From assembly GCF_002858925.1 (NCBI RefSeq), contig NZ_PJRS01000049.1, positions 186,001 through 250,000 of the forward strand: a DNA stretch of 64,000 bases, given 5' to 3'. This stretch comes from Caulobacter zeae (GTDB lineage: Bacteria; Pseudomonadota; Alphaproteobacteria; Caulobacterales; Caulobacteraceae). Positions within the stretch are counted from its first letter, which is position 1. Each line of letters starts with the position of its first letter. The position numbers and the translations under genes are program-made. The notes beneath the pieces were generated by a model. The model was not told the DNA's origin, searched no databases, and saw only the letters and a list, made by a program, of their open reading frames with translations. Positions 8,804 through 17,850 of the stretch are shown in pieces.

Positions 8804-10483
8804 ATGGCCATCGGCATCGCCGCCAACCGGCTTGAACTGCTCCAGATCGCCGACGCGGTCGCCCGCGAAAAGGGCATCGAGAAGGAAGTCGTCATCGAGG
8901 CCATCGAGGACGCCCTGCAGAAGGCCGCCCGGGCCCGCTACGGCGCCGAGCACGACATCCGCGTCAAGATCGACCCGCGCACGGGCGAGACGACGCAGAA
9001 GCGCGTGATCGAGATCGTCGCCGACGACGCCGACCTGGAAGGCGAGATCGGCAAGGTCCACCTGACCTCGGCCAAGCGTACCTGGCGCGACGCCGAGATC
9101 GGCAAGATCTACGAAGAAGCCCTGCCGCCGTTCGAGATCGGCCGCGTGCAGACCCAGATGGCCCGCCAGGTCGTCATGCACAAGGTTCGCGAAGCCGAGC
9201 GCGAGCGCCAGTACGAAGAGTACAAGGATCGCTCGGGCGAGATCGTCAACGGCAGCGTCAAGCGCGTCGAGTACGGCAACGTCATCGTCGACCTGGGCCG
9301 TGGCGAAGGCATCATGCGCCGCGACCAGTCGATCCCGCGCGAGAACTTCAACGTCGGCGACCGCATCCGCGCTTACATCTACGACGTCCGTCGCGAGACC
9401 AAGGGCCCGCAGATCATGCTGAGCCGCGCCCACGGCGGCTTCATGGCCAAGCTGTTCGCGCAGGAGGTGCCGGAAGTCTACGACGGCGTCATCGAGATCC
9501 GCGCCGTGGCCCGTGACCCGGGTTCGCGCGCCAAGATGGCCGTCATCTCCAACGACAGCTCGATCGACCCGGTCGGCGCCTGCGTCGGCATGCGCGGCTC
9601 GCGCGTGCAGGCGGTGGTCGCCGAGCTGCAAGGCGAGAAGATCGACATCATCCAGTGGTCGGAAGACGAAGCCACCTTCATCGTCAACGCCCTGGCCCCG
9701 GCCGAAGTCTCCAAGGTCGTCATGGACGAGGAAGACGAGCGCGTCGAAGTCGTGGTGCCGGACGAGCAGCTGTCGCTGGCCATTGGCCGCCGCGGCCAGA
9801 ACGTCCGCCTGGCCTCGCAGCTGACCGGCTGGCAGATCGACATCATGACCGAAAGCCAGGAGAGCGAGCGCCGTCAGCGCGAGTTCACCGAGCGCACGGC
9901 CCTGTTCCAGGAAGCCCTGGACGTCGACGAAGTCATCGCCCAGCTGCTGGTCACTGAAGGCTTCGCCGCGGTGGAAGACGTCGCCTATGTCGACACCCAC
10001 GAGATCGGTTCGATCGAAGGCTTCGACGACGAGACCGCCGAGGAACTGCAGGCTCGCGCCCGCGAATTCCTCGAGAAGGAAGCCGCCGCCCTGGACGCCA
10101 AGCGCGTCGAGCTGGGCGTCCAGGACGAACTGCTGGGCGTCGAGGGCGTGACCCTGGCCATGGCCGTGGCCCTGGGCGAAGGCGACGTGAAGACGATCGA
10201 AGACCTGGCCGGCCTCGTCCCCGATGACATGCGCGGCTGGTTCGAGAGCAAGGGCGGCGAGCGCGTGCGCGAGCCGGGCATCCTCGAAAGCTTCAACCTG
10301 TCGCCCGACGACGCCGAGGCCCTGATCATGCGCGCTCGTATCGCCATGGGCTGGGTCGAGGCCCCGCCGGAGCCGGAGTACGAAGAAGTCGAGGGCGAGG
10401 AGATCGAGGGCGAGGTCGAAGACGCCGCCCCGGTCGAAGGCGAGGAAGCCCCCGCCGCCGAAGAAGCCGCCGAAGAGCAGTAA
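8804..10483 (+). CDS. nusA: Transcription termination/antitermination factor NusA
   Basis: RNA polymerase elongation factor acting in pausing, termination and rRNA antitermination. The 559-residue product has the N-terminal polymerase-binding domain (1-125), S1 domain (about 130-200; GEIVNGSVKRVEYGNVIVDLG), two KH domains (about 230-345; GACVGMRGSRVQAVVAEL and LAIGRRGQNVRLASQL), helix-hairpin-helix repeats, and a Glu/Ala-rich acidic tail from about residue 525. It starts 2 bp after rimP. Confidence 0.97.
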   Translation: MAIGIAANRLELLQIADAVAREKGIEKEVVIEAIEDALQKAARARYGAEHDIRVKIDPRTGETTQKRVIEIVADDADLEGEIGKVHLTSAKRTWRDAEIGKIYEEALPPFEIGRVQTQMARQVVMHKVREAERERQYEEYKDRSGEIVNGSVKRVEYGNVIVDLGRGEGIMRRDQSIPRENFNVGDRIRAYIYDVRRETKGPQIMLSRAHGGFMAKLFAQEVPEVYDGVIEIRAVARDPGSRAKMAVISNDSSIDPVGACVGMRGSRVQAVVAELQGEKIDIIQWSEDEATFIVNALAPAEVSKVVMDEEDERVEVVVPDEQLSLAIGRRGQNVRLASQLTGWQIDIMTESQESERRQREFTERTALFQEALDVDEVIAQLLVTEGFAAVEDVAYVDTHEIGSIEGFDDETAEELQARAREFLEKEAAALDAKRVELGVQDELLGVEGVTLAMAVALGEGDVKTIEDLAGLVPDDMRGWFESKGGERVREPGILESFNLSPDDAEALIMRARIAMGWVEAPPEPEYEEVEGEEIEGEVEDAAPVEGEEAPAAEEAAEEQ

Positions 10484-10493
10484 GAGACAGAAC

Positions 10494-10520
10494 CGGCCCT
10501 TCCGATCTTCGGAGGGGCCG
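10494..10520 (+). terminator. Hairpin between nusA and ylxR
   Basis: GGCCCTTCCGA-TC-TTCGGAGGGGCC forms an 11-bp stem with one wobble, followed by the T-poor GCTTCCTTTG. It may attenuate read-through into the distal operon or stabilise the upstream message; the weak T tract argues against a full terminator. Confidence 0.4.
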
Positions 10521-10536
10521 CTTCCTTTGAAGACGC

Positions 10537-11187
10537 ATGATCGACCAGACCGCTCCCAAGACCCACGCCGAAGCCAGCCGCGCGCGCAAGGACATCGTCC
10601 TGGGCGAGGTTGTCGACGAGGCGCGCCTGGTGCGGTTCGTGGCCGGGCCCGACGGCGTCGTCATCCCCGACTTGGCCCGCAAGCTGCCGGGCCGTGGCAT
10701 GTGGGTGGCGGCCGACCGCGAGTCGATCGCCGCCGCCGCCAAGAAGAACGCCTTCTCGCGCTCGGCGAAGGCCAAGCTGACCGCCCCGGCCGACCTGGCC
10801 GATCAGGTGGAACGCCTGCTGGCCAAGCGGGTTCTGGACGGCCTGGGCCTTGCGCGACGCTCCGGGAGCATTATCTCGGGGTTCGAAAAGGTTCTGGCGG
10901 CCCTGGCCTCGGGCAAGACCGCCTGGCTGATCGAAGCCGCCGACGGCGCCGATGACGGCCGCCGCAAGGTCTTTTCAGCGGTCCGCAAAGCGCCGAACAC
11001 CCCGAGAATCCTCGGTATGTTCACATCCGACGAATTGGGTTTGGCCTTGGGCGGGGAGAATGTGATACACACGGCGCTCCTCGCGGGGCGAGGCACGGAT
11101 CGCTGGACTTTGGACGTCGAGCGGTTATCAGGCTTCCGTTCTTTCACGCCGCCGGACTGGGTGGTGCGTCAGAACGAGGAGCCCTAG
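10537..11187 (+). CDS. YlxR-like RNA-binding protein (DUF448 plus L7Ae-like domain)
   Basis: A 216-residue protein in the conserved place between nusA and infB. The N-terminal DUF448/YlxR domain (about 15-90) shows LVRFVAGPDGVVIPD and LPGRGMWVAADRE, and the second half (about 95-185) is L7Ae-like (LGLARRSGSIISGFEKVLAAL). The usual RxCxxC/TRE-type start of DUF448 is replaced by ASRARKDIVLGEVVD, so the cysteine normally seen there is missing. Probable nucleoid or ribosome-associated RNA/DNA binding; the exact role is unknown. Confidence 0.85.
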   Translation: MIDQTAPKTHAEASRARKDIVLGEVVDEARLVRFVAGPDGVVIPDLARKLPGRGMWVAADRESIAAAAKKNAFSRSAKAKLTAPADLADQVERLLAKRVLDGLGLARRSGSIISGFEKVLAALASGKTAWLIEAADGADDGRRKVFSAVRKAPNTPRILGMFTSDELGLALGGENVIHTALLAGRGTDRWTLDVERLSGFRSFTPPDWVVRQNEEP

Positions 11188-11393
11188 GCTTCGATGCGTT
11201 CTCGGATGGCTTCATTCGATGGCGAAAAGAGCCTAGAACCTGAATGTTGGAGCAAGCCGCCTAAGGCGTCGCGCTCTTGAGCGAAGGGCCGGGAAACGCG
11301 CTTCCTATTGGAGGTACGTCCGGGCCCCTTTCTCGTATGGATTGATCGGTTTTTTGGGCCGGGAACCCGCCCGGCGGAAGTACAAGCGAGCGC

Positions 11394-14300
11394 ATGAGCG
11401 ACGAGAACGATAACGGTCGGCCTGGTTCCAACCCCGGTGGGCGCGCGCCCATCACCCTGAAGCCCCGCCAGGGCTCGGTGAGCGCCGGCGTTGTGAAGCA
11501 GAGCTTCAGCCACGGCAGGACCAAGACGGTGGTTGTCGAGACGAAGCGCACGCGTCCGCACGCGCCGGCTTCCGGCAACCTCGCCGCGCCGTCCCAGGCC
11601 GAGCGTCGCCACGACGCGCCGCGCCCGCAGGGCGGCGGTGGCGGCGGGGCCGCTGGCGGTCTGTCGCAGGACGAGATGCGCGCTCGCCAGCGCGCCATCG
11701 AGGCCGCTCGCGAAGCTCAGGAGCGCCAGGCCGCCGAGCGTCGCGCCGCTGACGCCCGCGCCGCCGCCGAGGCCGCCGCGGCTCGCGAAGCCGCAGCCAA
11801 GGCCGCAGCCGCCAAGGCCGCCGCTGAAGCCGCCGCCGCCAAGCCGGCTCCGGCCGCGCCCGCCGCGCCGACCCCGGCCGCCGCTGCTCCGGTCGCGCCC
11901 GCGCCGACGCCCGCTCCGGCCCCGGCCGCGCCGCGTGTCGAAGCGCCCCGCGCCGAGGCTCCCGCCGCGCCGCGCGCTCCGGGCCAGACCCGCACCTACG
12001 AACCCAGCCGTGAGCGTCGCGACGACCGTCCGACCACCACGACCTACCGGCCGACGCCGGGCGGCGACCGCCCTCAAGGCGATCGTCCCCAGGGTGACCG
12101 CCCGCAGGGCGACCGTCCGTTCAACCAGCGCGCTCCGCGCCAGGACGGGCCGTACAATCAACGCGCCCCCCGTCAGGACGGACCCTACAACCAGCGCGCT
12201 CCGCGTCCGGACGGCGACCGTCCGCGCGGCCCGCGTCCGGAAGGCGGCGCTGGCGGCGGTGGTTACCGCTCGGGCGGCGACCGCCCGCAGGGTGATCGTC
12301 CGCAAGGCGACCGTCCGCAGCAGACCGTCCGCTACTCGGCCCTGGCCCCGCGCCCGGCGCCTGGCGGCGCTCGTGGCCCTGGCGGCCCCGGTGGTCCGCG
12401 CGGTCCGCGTCCGGGTGTGCCCGCTTCGGCTCCGGCGACCCCGGAAATCCAGCGCGCCATGCGTTCGGCCCCGCGTCCCGGTGGCGAAATCGGCCGCCGT
12501 CCCGACGAGGACGACGATCGTCGCAAGACCGCGAACGCGCCGAACAAGGCCGTGTCGCGCGTCAAGGGCGCTCCGCAACGCCGCGAAGGCCGTCTGACCA
12601 TCCAGGCCGTGGCCGGTGATGGGGATTCCGCCGATCGCATGCGCTCGCTGGCTTCGGTTCGCCGGGCCCGTGAACGCGAAAAGGAAAAGCGCCGTGGCGG
12701 CGCGGTCGAGCAGGCGCGCGTCGCCCGCGAGGTCGTGATCCCCGACGTCATCACCGTGCAGGAGCTGTCCAACCGGATGGCCGTGCGCGGCGTCGAGATC
12801 ATCAAGTTCCTGATGCGTCAGGGCGTGATGCTGAAGATCAACGACGTCATCGACAACGACACCGCCGAGCTGGTGGCCACCGAATTCGGCCACACCGTCA
12901 AGCGCGTGTCGGAAGCCGACGTCGAAGAGGGCTTCATCGGCGCCGAGGACCACGACGATCACCTGGAAGCCCGTCCTCCGGTCGTGACCATCATGGGCCA
13001 CGTCGACCACGGCAAGACCTCGCTGCTCGACGCCCTGCGCTCCACCGACGTGGCGGCCGGCGAACATGGCGGGATCACCCAGCACATCGGCGCCTATCAG
13101 GTTCGCCTGAAGGACGGCCAGCGCGTCACCTTCCTGGACACCCCGGGCCACGCCGCCTTCTCGGCGATGCGCGCTCGCGGCGCCAACATCACCGACATCG
13201 TCGTGCTGGTAGTGGCCGGTGACGACGGCGTGATGCCGCAGACGATCGAGGCCATCAAGCACGCCAAGGCGGCCGAAGTGCCGATCATCGTGGCCGTGAA
13301 CAAGATGGACAAGCCGGGCTCGGATCCGACCCGCGTGGTCAACGAGCTGCTGCAGCACGAGATCGTCGTCGAAAGCCTGGGTGGCGACACCCAGATCATC
13401 GAGGTCTCGGCCAAGGCCCGCACGGGCCTGGACGACCTGCTCGACGCCATCCTGCTGCAGGCCGAAGTGCTCGACCTGAAGGCCAACCCCGACCGCACCG
13501 CCGACGGCGTGGTGATCGAGGCCAAGCTGGACAAGGGTCGCGGCGCCGTTTCGACCGTCCTGGTCAACCGCGGCACGCTTAAGCGCGGCGACATCGTCGT
13601 CGCCGGCAGCCAGTTCGGCCGGGTTCGCGCCCTGCTGAACGAGCGCAACGAGCAGCTGACCGAAGCGGGTCCGGCCACGCCGGTCGAGATCCTCGGCCTG
13701 GACGGCGTTCCCTCGCCCGGCGAAGCTTTCGCCGTGGTCGAGAACGAGGCCCGCGCTCGCGAGCTGACCGAGTACCGCATCCGACAGAAGCGCGAGAAGA
13801 CTCTGGCTCCCGTGGGCGCCGGCGCTTCGATGGCCGACATGATGGCCAAGCTGCAGGACAAGAAGCTGAAAGAGCTTCCGCTGATCATCAAGGCCGACGT
13901 GCAAGGTTCGGCCGAGGCGATCATCGGTTCGCTGGACAAGATGGCCACCGACGAGGTCCGCGCGCGGATCATCCTGTCGGGCGCCGGCGCGATCAGCGAA
14001 AGCGACGTCATGCTGGCCAAGGGCGCCGGCGCGCCGGTCATCGGCTTCAACGTCCGGGCCTCGGCCCAGGCGCGAGCCCTGGCCGAACGCGAAGGCGTCG
14101 AGATCCGCTACTACGCGATCATCTACGACCTGCTGGACGACATCAAAGGCGTGCTCTCGGGCATGCTGGCCCCGATCCAGCGCGAAACCTTCCTCGGTAA
14201 CGCCGAAGTCCTGCAGGCCTTCGACATCACCAAGATCGGCAAGGTCGCGGGTTGTAAGGTCACCGAAGGCGTGGTCCGCAAGGGCGCGAAGGTCCGGATC

Positions 14301-14486
14301 ATCCGTCAGGACATCGTCGTGCTCGAACTGGGCACCCTGCAGACGCTCAAGCGCTTCAAGGACGAGGTCAACGAGGTCCCCGTCGGTCAGGAGTGCGGCA
14401 TGATGTTCGCGGGCTTCCAGGACATCAAGGTCGGCGACACCATCGAGTGCTTCACCGTCGAGGAGATCAAGCGCCAGCTGGACTAG
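11394..14486 (+). CDS. infB: Translation initiation factor IF-2
   Basis: GTPase that brings initiator fMet-tRNA to the 30S subunit. The 1030-residue protein has the G1 motif GHVDHGKT near residue 535, followed by DTPGHAAF (G3) and NKMD (G4), then domains II-IV. The first half is a long low-complexity N-terminus: Ala/Glu/Arg-rich helix (about 75-165), Pro/Ala-rich linker, and a GDRPQ and YNQRAPRQDG repeat block at about 222-312. IF2_N sits at about 455-505. It is the last gene of the rimP operon; a 206-bp gap from ylxR leaves room for its own promoter. Confidence 0.97.
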   Translation: MSDENDNGRPGSNPGGRAPITLKPRQGSVSAGVVKQSFSHGRTKTVVVETKRTRPHAPASGNLAAPSQAERRHDAPRPQGGGGGGAAGGLSQDEMRARQRAIEAAREAQERQAAERRAADARAAAEAAAAREAAAKAAAAKAAAEAAAAKPAPAAPAAPTPAAAAPVAPAPTPAPAPAAPRVEAPRAEAPAAPRAPGQTRTYEPSRERRDDRPTTTTYRPTPGGDRPQGDRPQGDRPQGDRPFNQRAPRQDGPYNQRAPRQDGPYNQRAPRPDGDRPRGPRPEGGAGGGGYRSGGDRPQGDRPQGDRPQQTVRYSALAPRPAPGGARGPGGPGGPRGPRPGVPASAPATPEIQRAMRSAPRPGGEIGRRPDEDDDRRKTANAPNKAVSRVKGAPQRREGRLTIQAVAGDGDSADRMRSLASVRRAREREKEKRRGGAVEQARVAREVVIPDVITVQELSNRMAVRGVEIIKFLMRQGVMLKINDVIDNDTAELVATEFGHTVKRVSEADVEEGFIGAEDHDDHLEARPPVVTIMGHVDHGKTSLLDALRSTDVAAGEHGGITQHIGAYQVRLKDGQRVTFLDTPGHAAFSAMRARGANITDIVVLVVAGDDGVMPQTIEAIKHAKAAEVPIIVAVNKMDKPGSDPTRVVNELLQHEIVVESLGGDTQIIEVSAKARTGLDDLLDAILLQAEVLDLKANPDRTADGVVIEAKLDKGRGAVSTVLVNRGTLKRGDIVVAGSQFGRVRALLNERNEQLTEAGPATPVEILGLDGVPSPGEAFAVVENEARARELTEYRIRQKREKTLAPVGAGASMADMMAKLQDKKLKELPLIIKADVQGSAEAIIGSLDKMATDEVRARIILSGAGAISESDVMLAKGAGAPVIGFNVRASAQARALAEREGVEIRYYAIIYDLLDDIKGVLSGMLAPIQRETFLGNAEVLQAFDITKIGKVAGCKVTEGVVRKGAKVRIIRQDIVVLELGTLQTLKRFKDEVNEVPVGQECGMMFAGFQDIKVGDTIECFTVEEIKRQLD

Positions 14487-14513
14487 GCGTTTGACCTGAA
14501 CTCAGCTTAGAGG

Positions 14514-14550
14514 AAGGCGCGAACTCCGGTTCGCGCCTTTCTTGCGTTTT
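14514..14550 (+). terminator. Rho-independent terminator of infB operon
   Basis: An 11-bp perfect stem AAGGCGCGAAC / GTTCGCGCCTT with loop TCCG, followed by TTTCTTGCGTTTT, 28 bp after the infB stop. Confidence 0.9.
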
Positions 14551-14563
14551 GGGGTGTGTGTCG

Positions 14564-15103
14564 ATGGAAGTCGCGGGGGAAATCGGGATCTTCGAGAGCC
14601 AGAAGGCCTGCGCGCCGCTGCGCAAGCACCTGTTCGGCGCGAGGCGGTTCCTGCCCTGGCTGCTGGTGCTGGTCTACATGGCCGCCCTTTTGGCTGGGTC
14701 GTCCCTCGCCGATTGGCTGGTTCCTGGAACTGGGCTCCTGGGGCTGCTGGTCGTGGCGATCCCCGCCGTGCTGCTTTGGGGGAAGATTTGTGGGCGGATG
14801 GCGCCGAAGGCCTGGATGGCCCGCGGCGTGCCGATGCAGGCGATGACCACCTACCGCGCCGACGAGACTGGCCTGACGATCGTCTGGCCCCACTATGAGA
14901 CCCGCCTGGCCTGGGCCGGGGTTTCCCAGATCGCGCCCGGCCACAAGTCCTGGCTGTTCATCGGGCCGGTGCAGGCCTTCTTCCTGCCGGTGCGCTTCTT
15001 CGCCGACCCGGCGGCCGAAACGGCGTTCCTGAGGGCATGCTTCGACCGTCTCGATCCGGCCGCCAAGACCCGGAGCAAGGACCTCGCCGCGCGGCTGGGC
15101 TGA
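14564..15103 (+). CDS. Membrane protein of unknown function, YcxB-like
   Basis: A 179-residue protein with two adjacent membrane helices at about residues 32-51 (LPWLLVLVYMAALLAG) and 55-78, followed by a soluble domain with alternating beta-type residues (YRADETGLTIVWPHYETRLAW, then GPVQAFFLPVRFFAD). This layout resembles YcxB-like proteins; I do not recognise a specific function. The start at ATG 14564 is preferred over an in-frame GTG 15 bp earlier. It follows the infB terminator, so it is a separate transcription unit. Confidence 0.75.
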   Translation: MEVAGEIGIFESQKACAPLRKHLFGARRFLPWLLVLVYMAALLAGSSLADWLVPGTGLLGLLVVAIPAVLLWGKICGRMAPKAWMARGVPMQAMTTYRADETGLTIVWPHYETRLAWAGVSQIAPGHKSWLFIGPVQAFFLPVRFFADPAAETAFLRACFDRLDPAAKTRSKDLAARLG

Positions 15104-15158
15104 CCCGCCGCGACACGAGCGACTGGAATTCGCCGGAATTGAGCGCTAGCCGTTGTCC

Positions 15159-15671
15159 ATGCGCATTCGAGCCCTCCTCGCCCTGACCGCCATCGCCGCA
15201 TCCTTGAGCGCCTGCGCCACCGCTGATCGCTACGACGCCGCCGGCGACGTGCACGCGTTGCTGACGGCGATCCGCAACAACGACCGCGCGACCTTCGACA
15301 GTCTTGTCGACCACCGGGCCCTGACCGGCGCGGTCGAGGCGCGCCTGGTCGATGAAGCCCGCCGCTCGGGCGCGAAGGGCGGCTGGCAGGCGGCGATGAT
15401 CGCCCTGGCCGGCCCGGCCGCCGATGTCGCCGGCGCGGCCCTGATCCGCCCCGAGGTGTTCCGCGCCGCCGCCAACTACTACGGCTACACGCCCGACAAG
15501 CCGATCCCTGGCCGCATCGCCATCGCCTCGGCCCTGCGGCCCGTCGGCGACGGCCGGGTCTGCGCGGCCAAGAAGGACGGCCCCTGCATGCTGACCTTTA
15601 CTCGCGAGGGCGGCAGCTGGCGGCTGTCGGGCTTCGACGCCCAGGCCGTGAACCTGCAGCTCAAGCGATGA
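15159..15671 (+). CDS. DUF2939-type lipoprotein
   Basis: A 170-residue exported protein. The N-terminus MRIRALLALTAIAASLSAC is a signal peptide ending in a lipobox (LSAC), so it should be a lipid-anchored envelope protein. The body resembles DUF2939 proteins (YDAAGDVHALLTAIRNNDRA, a helix pair, then FTREGGSWRLSGF near the end). Its stop overlaps the next gene by 4 bp (ATGA), so the two are probably co-expressed. Function unknown. Confidence 0.75.
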   Translation: MRIRALLALTAIAASLSACATADRYDAAGDVHALLTAIRNNDRATFDSLVDHRALTGAVEARLVDEARRSGAKGGWQAAMIALAGPAADVAGAALIRPEVFRAAANYYGYTPDKPIPGRIAIASALRPVGDGRVCAAKKDGPCMLTFTREGGSWRLSGFDAQAVNLQLKR

Positions 15672-16228
15672 GGGCCGGCCCGCCCCTGTTGCTCGCCGCC
15701 ACGGCGCTGCTGAGCGCCCTGGCGACCCCGGCCGCGGCCGAGCGGCGGATGTTTTCCTACGACCCCATCTCGCCCGACGCCAGGCGGCTGACGGGGGCGG
15801 GGGTGACGGTGCTGTTCGAGCAGGGCCTGTTGGGCGCCCGGCCGATCAAGGTGCTGGCCACCGGCGTCCCGGCCCAGGCCCTGCTGCGCAAGGGCAGCCA
15901 GAAGGACCTCGGCAAGGGCGGGCTCGGAGCCATGTCCGGCGTCGACGCCGATGCGGCGCTGTACGAGGTCAACGGGACGGCCGAGCAGGGCAAGATCTAC
16001 GTCCGCGCCTTCTGTCCGGGCTCCAAGCGCCTGTGGCTGAGCTTCAGCCGCATCGCCCTGCGTCACGACCTGCGCATCCAGGCCTTCGGCGACGATCCCA
16101 AGGCCGCCGGCCAGGCCCGGCTGTGCGGCACGCTGGACTTCTCCTATCGCGGCGAATGGCGCCTGCCCACCGACGGCCCGCCCGACCCGAACGAAGACTG
16201 GACCGACAGCCTCAACGGCCCGCGCTGA
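15668..16228 (+). CDS. Secreted protein of unknown function
   Basis: A 186-residue product with a clear signal peptide (residues 1-24, cleavage after PAAA), so periplasmic. The mature part begins ERRMFSYDPISPDARRLTG and holds two cysteines (near FCPGSK and RLCGTL) that could form a disulfide. The C-terminus is proline and aspartate rich (PTDGPPDPNEDWTD). No family recognised. It is translationally coupled to the lipoprotein gene before it. Confidence 0.7.
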   Translation: MRAGPPLLLAATALLSALATPAAAERRMFSYDPISPDARRLTGAGVTVLFEQGLLGARPIKVLATGVPAQALLRKGSQKDLGKGGLGAMSGVDADAALYEVNGTAEQGKIYVRAFCPGSKRLWLSFSRIALRHDLRIQAFGDDPKAAGQARLCGTLDFSYRGEWRLPTDGPPDPNEDWTDSLNGPR

Positions 16229-16297
16229 GGGTTCCTGCCTCTCCCTTCAGGAAAAGCCGGGTTTCCTTCCGTCGTCCGCGCCGCTAGAGTCGCGCCC

Positions 16298-16378
16298 ATG
16301 ATCGCGAGCGAACGCGGGACCCGGCGCTTCCAGCGCCGCCGCTCCCTGGGCACCAACGGACTCGTACGCAGCGCCTGA
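16298..16378 (+). CDS. Possible 26-residue leader peptide
   Basis: A short ATG-started frame encodes a 26-residue, arginine-rich peptide (seven Arg, including RRFQRRRS). It ends where a hairpin begins: CGCCTGA (16372-16378) pairs with TCAGGCG (16389-16395). It lies 120 bp before the aminotransferase gene. The arrangement recalls a translated attenuator, but there is no clear Shine-Dalgarno site and no T tract, so this may be chance. Confidence 0.3.
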   Translation: MIASERGTRRFQRRRSLGTNGLVRSA

Positions 16379-16497
16379 CCGCTAGGGATCAGGCGTGGCG
16401 CTTATCTGCGCCCAGGCGACGGACGACCAGGCCGCCGTCGAACTCAGAAGACCGGCGGCCAGGGCCGCCCCGCGACAGTCTCGACGAAGAAGACCTC

Positions 16498-17730
16498 ATG
16501 ATCATCGACACCCAAGACTTGGCCCCGCAGGACTGGGCCGCGCGCTTTTCCGCGCGCATGGCTGGCATCCGCGCCAGCGAGATCCGCGAACTGCTGAAGC
16601 TGCTGGAGCAGCCCGACATCCTGTCGTTCGCCGGCGGCATTCCTGATCCGGCGCTGTTCCCGGCCGGGCCGATCCGCCAGGCCTATGCCGAGATCCTCGG
16701 CGACGGCGCCCAGGCCGCCCAGGCCCTGCAATACACCGTCAGCGAGGGGCACGGCCCGCTGCGCCGCTGGATCGCCGAGCGCATGACCCGCGACGGCATG
16801 CCGTGCGAGCCCGAGAACGTGCTGCTGACCGCCGGCTCGCAGCAGGCGCTCGACCTGCTGGGCAAGCTGTTCCTCGATCCCGGCGCGGCCGTCATGGTGG
16901 CCCGGCCGACCTATCTGGGCGCGCTGCAGGCTTTCAACGCCTACCAGCCGGCCTATCTCGACCTGCCCGAGGGCGCCCTGACCGGCGACAAGGCCGCCCA
17001 GGCGGCCGTGGAGGCCCGCAAGCCCCGCCTTGGCTACTTCGTCCCCGACTTCGCCAATCCGACCGGCGTCAGCCTGACCCTGGCCGAGCGCGAGGCGCTG
17101 CTGGACCTGGCCGAGAGCCTCGACTTCCCGCTGGTCGAGGACGGCGCCTATCGCGAGCTGCGCTTCGGCGGCGAGGCCATCCCCTCGCTGCTGGCGCTGG
17201 ACATCGCCCGCAACGGCTCGATCGAGGCCGCGCGCACCCTGTTCTGCGGCACCCTGTCGAAGACTCTGTCGCCGGCCCTGCGGATCGGCTGGATCTGCGG
17301 CCCCAAGGCGGCGATCGAAAAGCTCGTTTTGCTCAAGCAGGGCGGCGACCTGCATGTCTCGACCATCAACCAGATGGTCGCCCACCGCGTGGTATCCGAG
17401 GGCTACGACCAGCACCTGGGCAACCTGCGGGCCGTCTATGGCGGCCAGGCGCGGGCGATGCTGGCGGCGCTGGAACGGCACATGCCCGCCGGGGTGTCGT
17501 GGATCTCGCCGGAGGGCGGCATGTTCGTCTGGCTGACCCTGCCGGGAGGCATCGACGGCAAGGCCCTGCTGGAGCGCGCCCTGGTCGACGCCCGCGTCGC
17601 CTTCGTGCCCGGCGCGCCGTTCTTCGCCGAAGCCCCCGCCGCCAACACCCTGCGCCTCAGCTACTCCCTCCTGCCGCCTGAGCAGATCGAGGAGGGCGTG
17701 CGCCGGCTGGCGGGGTTGATCGGTGAATAG
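16498..17730 (+). CDS. PLP-dependent aminotransferase, class I/II
   Basis: A 410-residue fold-type I aminotransferase of the MocR/LysN-like group (2-aminoadipate or aromatic/branched amino acid transaminases), without a DNA-binding domain. Visible are ISFAGGIPDPALFP-type N-terminal residues, YTVSEGHGPLRRWIAERM, the NPTG motif near residue 187, and the Schiff-base lysine K255 in GTLSKTLSPALRIGW. The substrate cannot be assigned from sequence. It stands alone, with a MITE-like repeat right after its stop. Confidence 0.9.
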   Translation: MIIDTQDLAPQDWAARFSARMAGIRASEIRELLKLLEQPDILSFAGGIPDPALFPAGPIRQAYAEILGDGAQAAQALQYTVSEGHGPLRRWIAERMTRDGMPCEPENVLLTAGSQQALDLLGKLFLDPGAAVMVARPTYLGALQAFNAYQPAYLDLPEGALTGDKAAQAAVEARKPRLGYFVPDFANPTGVSLTLAEREALLDLAESLDFPLVEDGAYRELRFGGEAIPSLLALDIARNGSIEAARTLFCGTLSKTLSPALRIGWICGPKAAIEKLVLLKQGGDLHVSTINQMVAHRVVSEGYDQHLGNLRAVYGGQARAMLAALERHMPAGVSWISPEGGMFVWLTLPGGIDGKALLERALVDARVAFVPGAPFFAEAPAANTLRLSYSLLPPEQIEEGVRRLAGLIGE

Positions 17731-17735
17731 CGATA

Positions 17736-17843
17736 CTCCCCCTGAAAGGGGGGGGAAGTTATTGCTGGCGTCGAGGCGGTTGCCGGCCCACAGGCCACAT
17801 CCCCCTCCGTCGGCTCCGCCGACACCTCCCCGTTCAGGGGGAG
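17736..17843. repeat. MITE-like intergenic repeat, copy 1
   Basis: Perfect 11-bp terminal inverted repeats CTCCCCCTGAA / TTCAGGGGGAG enclose about 86 bp, with a sub-terminal hairpin GTCGGC-TCC-GCCGAC at the right end. Shares ends and layout with copies at 25923, 30259 and 52914. It lies 6 bp after the aminotransferase stop. Confidence 0.85.
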
Positions 17844-17850
17844 GGTCCCC

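Noticed and set aside
12061..12325. Regular short repeats that could suggest CRISPR
   Set aside because: The repeat is in frame with infB, encodes GDRPQ units, and has no constant-length unique spacers.
11184..13904. A 906-codon minus-strand frame opposite infB
   Set aside because: Low-complexity His/Asp/Arg/Thr-rich translation, the mirror of infB codon bias; no motif and no start signal.
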